This document shows positions 55,771-64,000 of a stretch of DNA of 64,000 nt, one piece after another. The position numbers were made by a program, and so were the translations under genes. Location of the stretch: contig JAFZAH010000038.1 of assembly GCA_017548275.1 (NCBI GenBank), positions 1-64,000 of the forward strand, read 5' to 3'. Positions within the stretch are counted from its first letter, which is position 1. The number at the start of each line of letters is the position of its first letter. The DNA is from Prevotella sp. GTDB lineage: Bacteria > Bacteroidota > Bacteroidia > Bacteroidales > Bacteroidaceae. Below the pieces are notes generated by a model. It did not search any database, was not told the origin of the DNA, and saw nothing but the letters and a program-made list of their open reading frames with translations.

Positions 55771-55800
55771 ATGATTTACATTGAATCAAAACGCTAGTCT

Positions 55801-56319
55801 TTGGAAGCAATCCAGAAGAAGTATCCTGATGCTATGATTATCGATGTGACAAGCAAATCTCAAGACGAGTTCGTCCAATTCAGTCCTTTCTATCCCCACG
55901 GAGGAATTCCCGTTCCTTTCACCGAAGGTAGAGTGGCCGTATCCGTAGAAGGCATTTGGCAAGGTCTGAAAGTGTTTGAGGACGTTGATGTTGATTGGCA
56001 CACTCTTTCGAAGTCAGACATGAAAGACATAAAACGCACCACCCGGAAGTATGGCCCATGCCTGGGACACCGCAAAGGTTTGGACGGCGAAGAGTTGCTG
56101 GGTTATATCGAGGCCCGCAAGTTGATTTACCTGCCCAGTTACAAATGGGTGTTGGATAACCGCCTCCAGAAACTGGTCAAGGCCGTGAAAATCATTGCCA
56201 AGAATAAACCGGTAGTTTTGCTGGACTACGACACCAATCCTGACGTGAACGACCCGAGACGTCCTCTGTCGCACGCCTCCCTGATTAAGGCCTATATCGA
56301 AGGGAATTATCCCGAATGA
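55801..56319 (+). CDS. DUF6939-type protein, interrupted at codon 9
   Basis: From TTG at 55801 the frame codes for 172 residues, with VTSKSQDEFVQFSPFYPHGG, VEGIWQGLKVFE and GLDGEELLGYIEARKLIYLP, which I recognise as a Bacteroidetes family (DUF6939, from memory). The family normally starts M-I-Y-I-E-S-K-R; exactly that reads from the ATG at 55771 in the same frame, but codon 9 is TAG (55795-55797). The rest of the frame is intact. Either translation starts at TTG 55801, or the gene is a recent pseudogene, or the stop is a sequencing error. The sirtuin gene follows 108 bases later. Confidence 0.65.
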   Translation: MEAIQKKYPDAMIIDVTSKSQDEFVQFSPFYPHGGIPVPFTEGRVAVSVEGIWQGLKVFEDVDVDWHTLSKSDMKDIKRTTRKYGPCLGHRKGLDGEELLGYIEARKLIYLPSYKWVLDNRLQKLVKAVKIIAKNKPVVLLDYDTNPDVNDPRRPLSHASLIKAYIEGNYPE

Positions 56320-56348
56320 CCTGACAACGCCACGAGCGAGCCCCAACC

Positions 56349-56376
56349 TTTCAGCACGAGAATTCTCGTGCTGAAA
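56349..56376. repeat. Perfect 28-bp palindrome
   Basis: TTTCAGCACGAGAA and TTCTCGTGCTGAAA meet without a spacer, giving a perfect 28-base palindrome centred on GAATTC. There is no T run directly after it on either strand. It sits between the DUF6939-type gene and the sirtuin start codon (52 bases further on) and may be a terminator or an operator. Confidence 0.8.
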
Positions 56377-56427
56377 GAAAAACGAAAAGAGATAAACATA
56401 ATAACTAAAGCTATAACTAATGAATTA

Positions 56428-57126
56428 ATGACACGACAACACATAGTATTTTTGACAGGAGCCGGCATCAGTGCAGAGAGCGGATTGAGCACCTTCCGCG
56501 GAAAAGACGGATTATGGACTAACGAAGAGTGGGTACGTCTGGCAAGTACTGACGCGCTCTACAATGACACCCAAAGATGTCTTGACTTTTATAATTTCAG
56601 ACGTAAACAACTGGCAGAAACTGAGCCTAACGAAGCACATCTTTTGTTAGCCAAATTGGAGAAAGATTACGATGTGACCATCATTACTCAAAATGTCGAC
56701 AATTTGCATGAACGTGCCGGTTCTACCCATGTCATCCACCTGCATGGCGAACTCAGCAAGGTGTGCTCGATGAATAACCGGACAACCTGTGTAAAGGATT
56801 ATCCCCTTACTACTCCAATCATGGTTGGCGACAAAGCAGATGACGGATCGCAGATGCGTCCTTACATTGTAATGTTTGGCGAATATGTCGACAGCATGAA
56901 TGTGGCAGTGGATTATGTGAGTAAAGCCGACATCTTCGTCGTGATAGGCACATCACTGAAAGTCTACCCCGCTGCAGGTTTTATCAATTACGTACACCCT
57001 GAAGTTCCCAAGTTTGTCATTAATCCGAGTGATATGGAGCAATGTGTCCGACTGGGATTTACCCATATCAAAAAGAATGCTACAGAAGGAGTGAAGATTC
57101 TGTTAGAAACATTAAAGGAACTATAA
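56428..57126 (+). CDS. Sirtuin (Sir2) NAD-dependent deacylase
   Basis: A 232-residue sirtuin that removes acyl groups from lysine with NAD. TGAGISAESGLSTFRGKDGLW and TQNVDNLHERAG bind NAD; HLHGE carries the catalytic His. Only two of the four zinc cysteines of classic sirtuins are present, as is common in bacterial class III forms that prefer succinyl or other acidic acyl groups. The frame extends upstream to 56368, inside the palindrome; ATG at 56428 is preferred. A DUF1810 gene follows. Confidence 0.92.
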   Translation: MTRQHIVFLTGAGISAESGLSTFRGKDGLWTNEEWVRLASTDALYNDTQRCLDFYNFRRKQLAETEPNEAHLLLAKLEKDYDVTIITQNVDNLHERAGSTHVIHLHGELSKVCSMNNRTTCVKDYPLTTPIMVGDKADDGSQMRPYIVMFGEYVDSMNVAVDYVSKADIFVVIGTSLKVYPAAGFINYVHPEVPKFVINPSDMEQCVRLGFTHIKKNATEGVKILLETLKEL

Positions 57127-57167
57127 GTGCATCTCAGCAATCCGATTTAATCATCAATCAAACAAGC

Positions 57168-57608
57168 ATGAAAGAGAAAAATACCGATAACAATCAACAA
57201 CAATCCGAGGCTCAGAACCGCAACTTGCTACGGTTTGTCCACGCACAAGAAAATGGCGGGATATATGACGGTACGGGAACTTATGCCGAGGCACTTCAGG
57301 AAGTGAGGAACGGCCACAAACAAGGCCATTGGATGTGGTATGTCTTTCCACAGATGAAAGGTTTGGGGCATAGCGAGATAGCGGAGTTTTACGGTATCAA
57401 CGGCCGCGAAGAAGCATACGCTTACATAGCCCATCCCGTATTGCGCGAACACTTGGTAGAAATAACGGAGGCCGTGCTTCACAACGAACATTCCGTTTAC
57501 AACATTTTCGGTTCCGACACCATCAAGTTTCGCGCCTGTATGCTATTGTTCGCTTCGGTGTCAGACATACCTGTATTTAAGCAAGTCATCGAGAAATACA
57601 GTTGGTAA
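57168..57608 (+). CDS. DUF1810 family protein
   Basis: A 146-residue protein of the DUF1810 family; the typical core is KQGHWMWYVFPQMKGLGHSEIAEFYGI followed by SDTIKFRACMLLFA. The family has no established role to me. It begins 42 bases after the sirtuin stop and ends at a terminator, so the pair is likely one transcript. A longer in-frame start at 57042 lies inside the sirtuin gene and is rejected. Confidence 0.88.
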   Translation: MKEKNTDNNQQQSEAQNRNLLRFVHAQENGGIYDGTGTYAEALQEVRNGHKQGHWMWYVFPQMKGLGHSEIAEFYGINGREEAYAYIAHPVLREHLVEITEAVLHNEHSVYNIFGSDTIKFRACMLLFASVSDIPVFKQVIEKYSW

Positions 57609-57636
57609 ACTGTCGTGTTCAGAATAAAAAGAAAAG

Positions 57637-57670
57637 GCCAGGTTTCTGTGGGGAATCTGGCTTATTTTGG
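57637..57670 (+). terminator. Terminator after DUF1810 gene
   Basis: GCCAGGTTTC pairs with GAATCTGGC (with a G-T pair and a bulge), followed by TTATTTT. It ends 29 bases past the stop codon. Confidence 0.65.
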
Positions 57671-57698
57671 CTCAGCGGATTTCAAAATGGGCATAAAC

Positions 57699-57818
57699 AA
57701 AAAAATCGGATGTTTCACAACAACCGATTTTCAAAAAACAAACTACTTAAAAACTAATCTACTAAAACAAATCAAAAAAATATCTTTTTCGGAATCACTC
57801 CGATACTTTCTAATTTAA
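57699..57818 (-). ncRNA. Candidate small RNA
   Basis: A consensus minus-strand promoter (57825-57856) has no open frame downstream. About 110 bases later there is a strong terminator: AAAATCGG and CCGATTTT around a 14-base loop, followed on the minus strand by seven T residues (57699-57731). Close to the 5' end, ATCGGA-GTGAT-TCCGA makes a second small hairpin with AAAAAGATATTTTTTT. The RNA would be about 120 nt and very U-rich. I cannot name an Rfam family. Apart from this candidate the 355-base gap to groEL holds only two terminators. Confidence 0.5.
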
Positions 57819-57824
57819 GCGGTG

Positions 57825-57856
57825 CAAAGTTAGTTATTAAAAACATGAAATGCAAA
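57825..57856 (-). promoter_or_regulatory. Promoter of candidate small RNA
   Basis: Minus-strand TTTG (57853-57856), exactly 20 bases, then TAACTTTG (57825-57832): one of the best matches to the Bacteroidetes consensus in the window. The nearest leftward genes point the opposite way. Confidence 0.7.
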
Positions 57857-57897
57857 ATTTTCGGCAAAAAAATATCATAAAATGCATAAAAATACCG

Positions 57898-57934
57898 AAA
57901 AAGGGGACTGAGATATAAAATCAGTCCCCTTTTT
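57898..57934 (-). terminator. Terminator after groEL
   Basis: AAAAAGGGGACTGA and TCAGTCCCCTTTTT form a 14-bp stem around a nine-base loop; on the minus strand the stem ends in five T residues. It lies 29 bases past the groEL stop codon. Confidence 0.85.
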
Positions 57935-57963
57935 GACACTTATAGTTTGCAAAATGTTATTAT

Positions 57964-59636
<1,673 letters not shown>

Positions 59637-59700
59637 TCACTCTAAATGCTCCTAAACATTTCCGACAATATATAATTAACTTAAAATACGTTCTAAGAAT

Positions 59701-59970
59701 TTATACCAGAATGGCGAGGACGTCGCTCTGACGCATGATGAGGTATTTCTCACCTTCGAGTTCAATCTCTGTACCGGCATATTTACCATAGAGCACGATA
59801 TCGCCCTCTTTAAGGACCATCTGCTCATCTTTAGTGCCATTGCCAGCGGCAATAATTTTTCCACGTAATGGTTTTTCTTTTGCTGTGTCAGGAATGATAA
59901 TCCCCCCGACTTTCTCTTCAGCCGGTGCGGGAAGTACGAGCACTCGGTCTGCTAAAGGTTTGATGTTCAT
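59701..59970 (-). CDS. groES: Co-chaperonin GroES
   Basis: The 10-kDa lid of the GroEL chamber. [26 protein letters not shown] shows the family core and the mobile loop that binds Gro[25 protein letters not shown] follows. Length is 89 residues. It is the first gene of the groESL transcript, with an unusual promoter region upstream (60021-60089). Confidence 0.97.
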   Translation of the reverse strand: MNIKPLADRVLVLPAPAEEKVGGIIIPDTAKEKPLRGKIIAAGNGTKDEQMVLKEGDIVLYGKYAGTEIELEGEKYLIMRQSDVLAILV

Positions 59971-60020
59971 TTTGTTATGTTTTTTAGAATGATTAAAATC
60001 GATGTTACACCCGTATTTAT

Positions 60021-60037
60021 AGCGAAAAGTGTGCCAA
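60021..60037 (-). promoter_or_regulatory. -24/-12-like promoter element of groESL
   Basis: On the minus strand TTGGCACACTTTTCGCT has GG and GC ten bases apart, the spacing of RpoN (sigma-54) promoters (TGGCAC-N5-TTGCW), with one mismatch in the -12 part. Transcription would start near 60010, 40 bases before groES. The only housekeeping-type core nearby is CATTTTTG, one base off consensus, with no good upstream TTTG. Confidence 0.4.
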
Positions 60038-60089
60038 AAATGTCATACTGACGGTTTGTCAGTCATCGTCGTGACATTTTTGGCACACT
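60028..60089. repeat. Nested inverted repeats upstream of groES
   Basis: A perfect 18-base inverted repeat (AGTGTGCCAAAAATGTCA at 60028-60045, its complement at 60072-60089) encloses a second one, ACTGAC-GGTTT-GTCAGT (60047-60063). It lies between the TPR gene stop (60092) and groES. The left arm overlaps the -24/-12-like element. No T run follows, so a plain terminator is less likely than a regulatory site. Confidence 0.75.
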
Positions 60090-60091
60090 GC

Positions 60092-61189
60092 TTATTCGCT
60101 GAGATATTGTTCGAGCGCGGGCACTTGACCTGTTATATGACGGTTTGCAGCATAGTAGTTGACGAGTTGCCACAGCACTTTTTTCTTTCCGTTTTCATCG
60201 AGTTCTTTCACTTTGTGCGTGAGGCAATAGTCGATGCATGCAGCGATATACGCGGTGAGGTAATGTTGTGATTCGCCTTCAGCATTCAACACATCTGTGA
60301 TGGGCGACTCGATGACGATGTTAACGTCAGGAGAACCAACCGACCATGTGAGGATGTAAGACGTGATTTGTTGTATCTGCGGGTCGTCGAGAGGATTATC
60401 CAGCAGATATTGTGCGCAAGCCAACGCCTCATGGTTATGATACCGGCAACCTTCAGCGGTGGCAAGGTCTTCAAGATTAAACTTATTTTCCGCTTTTTTC
60501 TTCAGTTCGGTGATTCTGCCATCGAGTTTATTGGCATTATCGGTATCGCCGGCATCCTGATAATAACGTTTCAGGTATTCGAGTTCATCGATATATTTAT
60601 CAGACAGTTCTCCCTGCAAATCTTTGATGATATCCAATGCGCGCAGTTCATATTTCACGGCATCGTTCATTTTACCGTTTGCCCATGAATATTCGGCACA
60701 ATGCATGAGAATCGTGGCCATGTCATCATCATTGACGAGGAGTTTCTCATATACGCTCAGTGATTTCAAGCCGTTTTGCAAAGCCTCTTTGTTCTTTCCT
60801 GCATCAGCCTGATAGAGCGAGAGGTTGTCGAGAAAGATAGCATACAAATTATCGTGGTCGCTGACATGCTGTCCCCACAGTTCCACCGTTTTTCGGGTTG
60901 TTTCGATGGCCTTATCTATCTGATTGTTGCGGTAATAGATCTTGGGCAGGAACCCAAGGCATTTGATATAATCTGCATCGCCCTCCCCTTTCATCCGTTT
61001 GAGGATTTCCGTTTGGCGCAGTTTGAGTTGCAACGCATTTTCGTATTGTTTTTCACTGTACATCACAAGAGCCATAGAATCGAGTTTTGCACAATATGCC
61101 TCATTGAGCATATCGGGTGTGATGTTGGTATTCTGGGCATGAATGCCGACAGCCCAGAAAAGGGCGATAAAGGTAAAGAGGTTTTTCAT
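60092..61189 (-). CDS. Exported TPR-repeat protein
   Basis: A 365-residue protein with a signal peptide ending AVGIHAQ. Five or more tetratricopeptide-like repeats span about residues 25-230 (for example YENALQLKLRQTEILKRM and DKAIETTRKTVELWG). The remaining part has no motif I recognise. It lies upstream of groES on the same strand, but the inverted repeats between them suggest separate transcripts. Function unknown. Confidence 0.75.
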   Translation of the reverse strand: MKNLFTFIALFWAVGIHAQNTNITPDMLNEAYCAKLDSMALVMYSEKQYENALQLKLRQTEILKRMKGEGDADYIKCLGFLPKIYYRNNQIDKAIETTRKTVELWGQHVSDHDNLYAIFLDNLSLYQADAGKNKEALQNGLKSLSVYEKLLVNDDDMATILMHCAEYSWANGKMNDAVKYELRALDIIKDLQGELSDKYIDELEYLKRYYQDAGDTDNANKLDGRITELKKKAENKFNLEDLATAEGCRYHNHEALACAQYLLDNPLDDPQIQQITSYILTWSVGSPDVNIVIESPITDVLNAEGESQHYLTAYIAACIDYCLTHKVKELDENGKKKVLWQLVNYYAANRHITGQVPALEQYLSE

Positions 61190-61318
61190 ATTAAAAAGAA
61201 TTGAGGAGATATGAGGGGGAGTTATAATAGGGAGTTATGATGAGCCATTACTTTCGAGGAGTTAAAAGGAGGAGTTAAAAGGAGCCATTACAAACGGGTA
61301 ATTATTGGGCCATATTGA

Positions 61319-62392
61319 TTATTGCCAATTCATGAGTTGACGGAGATACGGGATGAGTTCTTCGGCCATGGCGGTATGATGGGCGGCATTGGGATGTCCC
61401 TGACTACCCATACCGAGTGATTTGTCAGACTCTTGGAACTCAAACCGATAAAAGAGCGAGTCGCCTTTCTCGCGGAAGTAATCGATGACTGTTTCTTGTG
61501 CCGTACGCAAATCGTCCCTTCTCTTGGTGGTGAGCATCGGTCCTGAGAGCAACACTATTTTGGCGTCAGAATACTGTTCCCTCACCATGTTCAGGAACCG
61601 TTTGTAACCATCAATCAAGCCGGAGAGCGTGTATTTACCAGTCGTATCGTTTGTGCCGAGCGCTACACACACCACATCGGGGCAATAGCGCGAGAAATCC
61701 CACAACTCACCCTTTTTTACATACATGGTATGAGGATAGATTTTGGGCATGAGTTCATCGGGAATCTTTCCCATATAATTACGGTAGAAACCGATACCCG
61801 ACCTTGCCACAACATGATACTGCGCATTAAGCGCCTTTGCAGTGAGATATGCGTATGTGAGACAGAAATTTTGCAGGCGGTAATAGAACGATTTCTCATT
61901 ACCATTACCCTCAATGCCATATCCGCAAGTGATAGAATTGCCTATAAACTCTATTTTTCGCTCAGGCAAAACCGGTTTGTCTTTCAACGTGCATCCATCG
62001 TCGAGATAGAGACCGTAGAATACCGGTTTTTTTGCATGTCCCTCGATGGCATACGTGACAGTCAAGCGATGGTCTCTGTTGGCCAACCCCGTGGCGAGCG
62101 TCATCACCCCCTCCTCTTTCTTGCATTCTACCTTAAACGGCTGTTGTTCATCGATGTTGATGATATAAAACCCGCTACCGGGATTTGTTTTCATGCTTAT
62201 CGACGTACCGGTGAAAACTGCTTGTATCTGCACGCCGGGGTATGTCCACGCCACAGCGCCCTCTACCTGATCGAAACTGACCCTTCCCATGTAGGTGAAG
62301 CGTTGGTCATCGGCGGGGATGAAGACGGATGCTACCGTACGGCAAGCGCACAATGTCATCAGGCATAGTAATATGATTGTCTTTCTACTCAT
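61319..62392 (-). CDS. SGNH-family esterase, CE2-like
   Basis: A 357-residue exported protein (signal peptide with Cys in LCACRTVAS, possibly a lipoprotein). An N-terminal beta jelly-roll (about 20-140) precedes an SGNH hydrolase domain with GNSITCGYG (nucleophile Ser), ALGTND and HPNAAHHTAM (catalytic His). This two-domain layout is that of carbohydrate esterase family 2, which removes acetyl groups from plant polysaccharides. A frame extended to 62410 is possible but the ATG at 62392 begins the signal peptide. Confidence 0.85.
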   Translation of the reverse strand: MSRKTIILLCLMTLCACRTVASVFIPADDQRFTYMGRVSFDQVEGAVAWTYPGVQIQAVFTGTSISMKTNPGSGFYIINIDEQQPFKVECKKEEGVMTLATGLANRDHRLTVTYAIEGHAKKPVFYGLYLDDGCTLKDKPVLPERKIEFIGNSITCGYGIEGNGNEKSFYYRLQNFCLTYAYLTAKALNAQYHVVARSGIGFYRNYMGKIPDELMPKIYPHTMYVKKGELWDFSRYCPDVVCVALGTNDTTGKYTLSGLIDGYKRFLNMVREQYSDAKIVLLSGPMLTTKRRDDLRTAQETVIDYFREKGDSLFYRFEFQESDKSLGMGSQGHPNAAHHTAMAEELIPYLRQLMNWQ

Positions 62393-62427
62393 GTCAGAAA
62401 AAAAGGTCATGCTTCATAAAAGCGGAA

Positions 62428-63231
62428 TCAATAGAACCCCTTGTCTTTGGCCTGCATGACCGTGAGGTTTTGAATTGTGGATTTTTGCTGAGGTGCATTG
62501 AGCACAACAGGATGACGCGTCCATTCGCTCGACATCCATTCCGCAAGTTGGTCCATCCATACCACAGCACTCTTCATCGTCGGGTGCAACCCGTCGCGTG
62601 CCCGGTCCATGACCATGTCACGACTATCGAAGAAACGGTCGCCGCCCACCAATGAGATAATCTGGTCATTATATCCGTTGTCAATCCACCGTTTAATGGC
62701 TTTGGGATTATCTTTCGTGTAACTGGGTGGTCCTATCCACACAAAGGGCAAGTCACCTACCCTGTCAAGTACTTTATTGACATTCCGTGTGACCGTGTTC
62801 ATGTCCTTGATGGTCAGTTCGTTGCTGCCCATGCACAGGATGATGAAGGTGGGGTTGTATTCTTTGATATAGTGGTCGAGCGTGGCCGTGAGTCCCCAAC
62901 TATATGACGACGAGCCATACCAAGTGACAGTGTAGAGTTCGTGACCGTTTTCTATGGCATAATTCCAAAAATAATGCGCGATAGGCTCAACCATGGAATC
63001 ACCGACGAAGAGGAACCTCTGCGGACTCATGTCTTTCTCTTTTTTCGCGATGACCACGGTGGTGTCAGGCACCTCAGTGCTGACAGTGTCTTCCACTTCA
63101 GCCAGACGCGACATATCAATTTTCCTGACAGGCTCATCTCCGAGCATCACATTGAGAGGACTGATGGCGTATGTGAGAATGACCACACATACATTGAACA
63201 ATATCAACAGGGTTTTTATTTGCGTATTCAT
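62428..63231 (-). CDS. Membrane-anchored SGNH hydrolase-like protein
   Basis: A 267-residue protein with an N-terminal membrane segment (residues 6-28) and a DUF459/SGNH domain: FVGDSMVEP (Ser), CMGSNELT and DGLHPTM (Asp/His). The enzyme would face the periplasm. Members of this group act on O-acetyl or similar groups of envelope polymers. It lies 35 bases upstream of the CE2-like gene, so the two are co-transcribed and may act on related substrates. A TAACTTTG (63263-63270) lies upstream on the minus strand. Confidence 0.8.
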   Translation of the reverse strand: MNTQIKTLLILFNVCVVILTYAISPLNVMLGDEPVRKIDMSRLAEVEDTVSTEVPDTTVVIAKKEKDMSPQRFLFVGDSMVEPIAHYFWNYAIENGHELYTVTWYGSSSYSWGLTATLDHYIKEYNPTFIILCMGSNELTIKDMNTVTRNVNKVLDRVGDLPFVWIGPPSYTKDNPKAIKRWIDNGYNDQIISLVGGDRFFDSRDMVMDRARDGLHPTMKSAVVWMDQLAEWMSSEWTRHPVVLNAPQQKSTIQNLTVMQAKDKGFY

Positions 63232-63276
63232 CTACCTACTATGTCAGTATCTTTTGAGTGTGCAAAGTTATCACAT

Positions 63277-63304
63277 AATTATGAATTATGAATCATGAAT
63301 TACG
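63277..63304. repeat. Four-unit 7-bp repeat between SGNH gene and sppA
   Basis: AATTATG, AATTATG, AATCATG, AATTACG follow each other without gaps in the divergent promoter region. The unit sequence differs from the GGTTTGA arrays but the period is the same. Confidence 0.7.
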
Positions 63305-63330
63305 AATTTTTTATAAAAAGTGTCCTATTG

Positions 63331-63362
63331 TTTGGCAAATCGGGTGAAAAGGGTTAATTTTG
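63331..63362 (+). promoter_or_regulatory. Promoter of sppA
   Basis: TTTG (63331-63334), a 20-base spacer and TAATTTTG (63355-63362) match consensus, 24 bases before the ATG at 63386. Confidence 0.75.
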
Positions 63363-63385
63363 CAATTCAAACCAACTATTCGATT

Positions 63386-64000
63386 ATGAAGCAATTTTTC
63401 AAGATGGTGTTCGCCACAATGGTGGGCATGTTATTATTTGGGCTCTTGACGATGTTCATCGGCATCATGTGCATTATAGGTATGGTGTCGTCTGGCAATT
63501 CTTCGGTTAAGTTGCGCGACAATTCCGTAGTAGTAATGAATTTAAGCGGCGACCTCAATGAGCGTTCTGAAGGCAACTCGTTACTCTCAAGTCTGACTGG
63601 TCAGGGAGGCGAGATAGGTCTCGACGATGTATTGACAGCCATCAACAAGGCCAAAGATGACGAGAATGTGAAAGGTTTGTATATCGAAGCAGGTATGTTC
63701 TCTGCCGACTCCTATGCCTCTGTACAAGCCGTGCGTCACGCATTGTCTGAATTCAAAAAAGCCGGAAAATGGATTGTGGCCTACGCCGACACATATACCC
63801 AAAGCAGTTATTATCTGGCATCCGTGGCAGACAAAGTGTATCTGAATCCGCTGGGACAGATTGACTGGCACGGCATCGCCTCTCAACCTTACTTTCTGAA
63901 AGACCTGATGGCCAAATTCGGCGTAAAGGTACAGTTGTCGAAAGTGGGCGCCTATAAGAGTGCTCCTGAGATGTTCACCGCCGACAAGATGAGCGACTCC
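63386..64000 (+). CDS. sppA: Signal peptide peptidase SppA, N-terminal part
   Basis: The frame is open from the ATG at 63386 to the end of the window, giving the first 205 residues. A membrane segment (about 10-38) is followed by VVVMNLSGDL and an SppA-type crotonase-like fold: DDVLTAINKAKDDENVKGLYIEAG and YYLASVADKVYLNPLGQIDW, with the Lys region FGVKVQLSKVGAYKSAPEMFT. SppA of the 67-kDa type has two such halves and digests leftover signal peptides in the membrane; the second half with the catalytic Ser would lie beyond the window. Confidence 0.93.
   Translation, partial: MKQFFKMVFATMVGMLLFGLLTMFIGIMCIIGMVSSGNSSVKLRDNSVVVMNLSGDLNERSEGNSLLSSLTGQGGEIGLDDVLTAINKAKDDENVKGLYIEAGMFSADSYASVQAVRHALSEFKKAGKWIVAYADTYTQSSYYLASVADKVYLNPLGQIDWHGIASQPYFLKDLMAKFGVKVQLSKVGAYKSAPEMFTADKMSDS

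Noticed and set aside
55795..55797. TAG recoding (amber read-through) as a general feature
   Set aside because: TAG ends several clear genes here (for example the GNAT-like gene and hisG), so it is a normal stop in this genome.
57615..57818. 67-codon plus-strand ORF after DUF1810
   Set aside because: It runs through a terminator and the antisense of the candidate small RNA, has a Lys/Asn-rich random-looking product and no promoter.
60028..60089. Reading the large inverted repeat as a simple terminator of the TPR gene
   Set aside because: No T run follows on the minus strand and the loop is long (26 bases) with its own hairpin; it overlaps a promoter-like element, so I list it as a possible regulatory site instead.

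Overview
The window looks like a chromosomal segment of a Bacteroidales bacterium, most probably Prevotellaceae (inference). The signs are many TTTG-N18..21-TAnnTTTG promoters (the Bacteroidetes primary-sigma consensus), family-restricted proteins (DUF4270, DUF4296, DUF4491, a one-domain GT5 protein, a TonB-dependent receptor with a carboxypeptidase-regulatory-like domain), SusC/T9SS-style secreted proteins with short C-terminal tails, and an archaeal/eukaryote-type ProS. I see no phage, integrase, insertion sequence or CRISPR array. It reads as mostly core genome.

Layout. 1-345: 5' end of a 16S rRNA gene on the minus strand with leader and promoter. 0.5-8 kb: PBP1A; pyrBI; glyA; a tiny free-standing ORF; a phosphohexomutase. 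8-12.5 kb: DUF4491, rlmH, then a minus-strand run nitroreductase - DUF2520 - KdsC-like - Maf, and a GNAT-like protein. 12.6-17.9 kb: TonB-dependent receptor and a methylmalonyl-CoA epimerase/decarboxylase cluster (mce, mmdA, a 51-residue subunit, biotin carrier). 17.9-30 kb: panD-panC, divergent GT5 protein, DUF4270 lipoprotein, xpt, a LysM glucosaminidase, HPPK-like, M64 peptidase, TPR protein, cdd, beta-helix lipoprotein, AEC transporter, AlbA_2 protein, GYF_2 membrane protein. 30-35 kb: MltF-like transglycosylase and hisG-hisD-hisC. 35-47 kb: a secreted protein, then a long minus-strand operon ileS - DksA-like - lspA - DUF4296 - 70-aa protein - nadC - M23 peptidase - C69 peptidase. 46.6-52.8 kb: secreted protein, Gfo/Idh oxidoreductase, pcrA/uvrD helicase with a downstream tandem-repeat protein, mtgA, OmpA-like lipoprotein. 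53-57.6 kb: proS, a strongly C-depleted sigma-factor gene, an N-terminally interrupted DUF6939-type gene, a sirtuin and a DUF1810 protein. 57.6-64 kb: a candidate small RNA, groES-groEL, TPR protein, two SGNH hydrolases, and the start of sppA.

Functional threads. Envelope biogenesis is heavily represented (PBP1A, MtgA, MltF-like, glucosaminidase, M23, LspA, OmpA, SppA). Biosynthesis covers pyrimidine, pantothenate, histidine, NAD and one-carbon metabolism. The methylmalonyl-CoA cluster fits the succinate-propionate route used by this group.

Most worth a second look: a 27-codon ORF with its own promoter and an inverted repeat (5918-6059); an orphan promoter-terminator pair on the minus strand (57699-57856); a -24/-12-like element with nested inverted repeats upstream of groES; the nearly C-free sigma gene; an in-frame amber at codon 9 of the DUF6939-type gene; six 20-residue repeats at 48.4-48.9 kb; and 7-bp-period repeats in several gene spacers. 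All calls are from reading the sequence; no database search was run.
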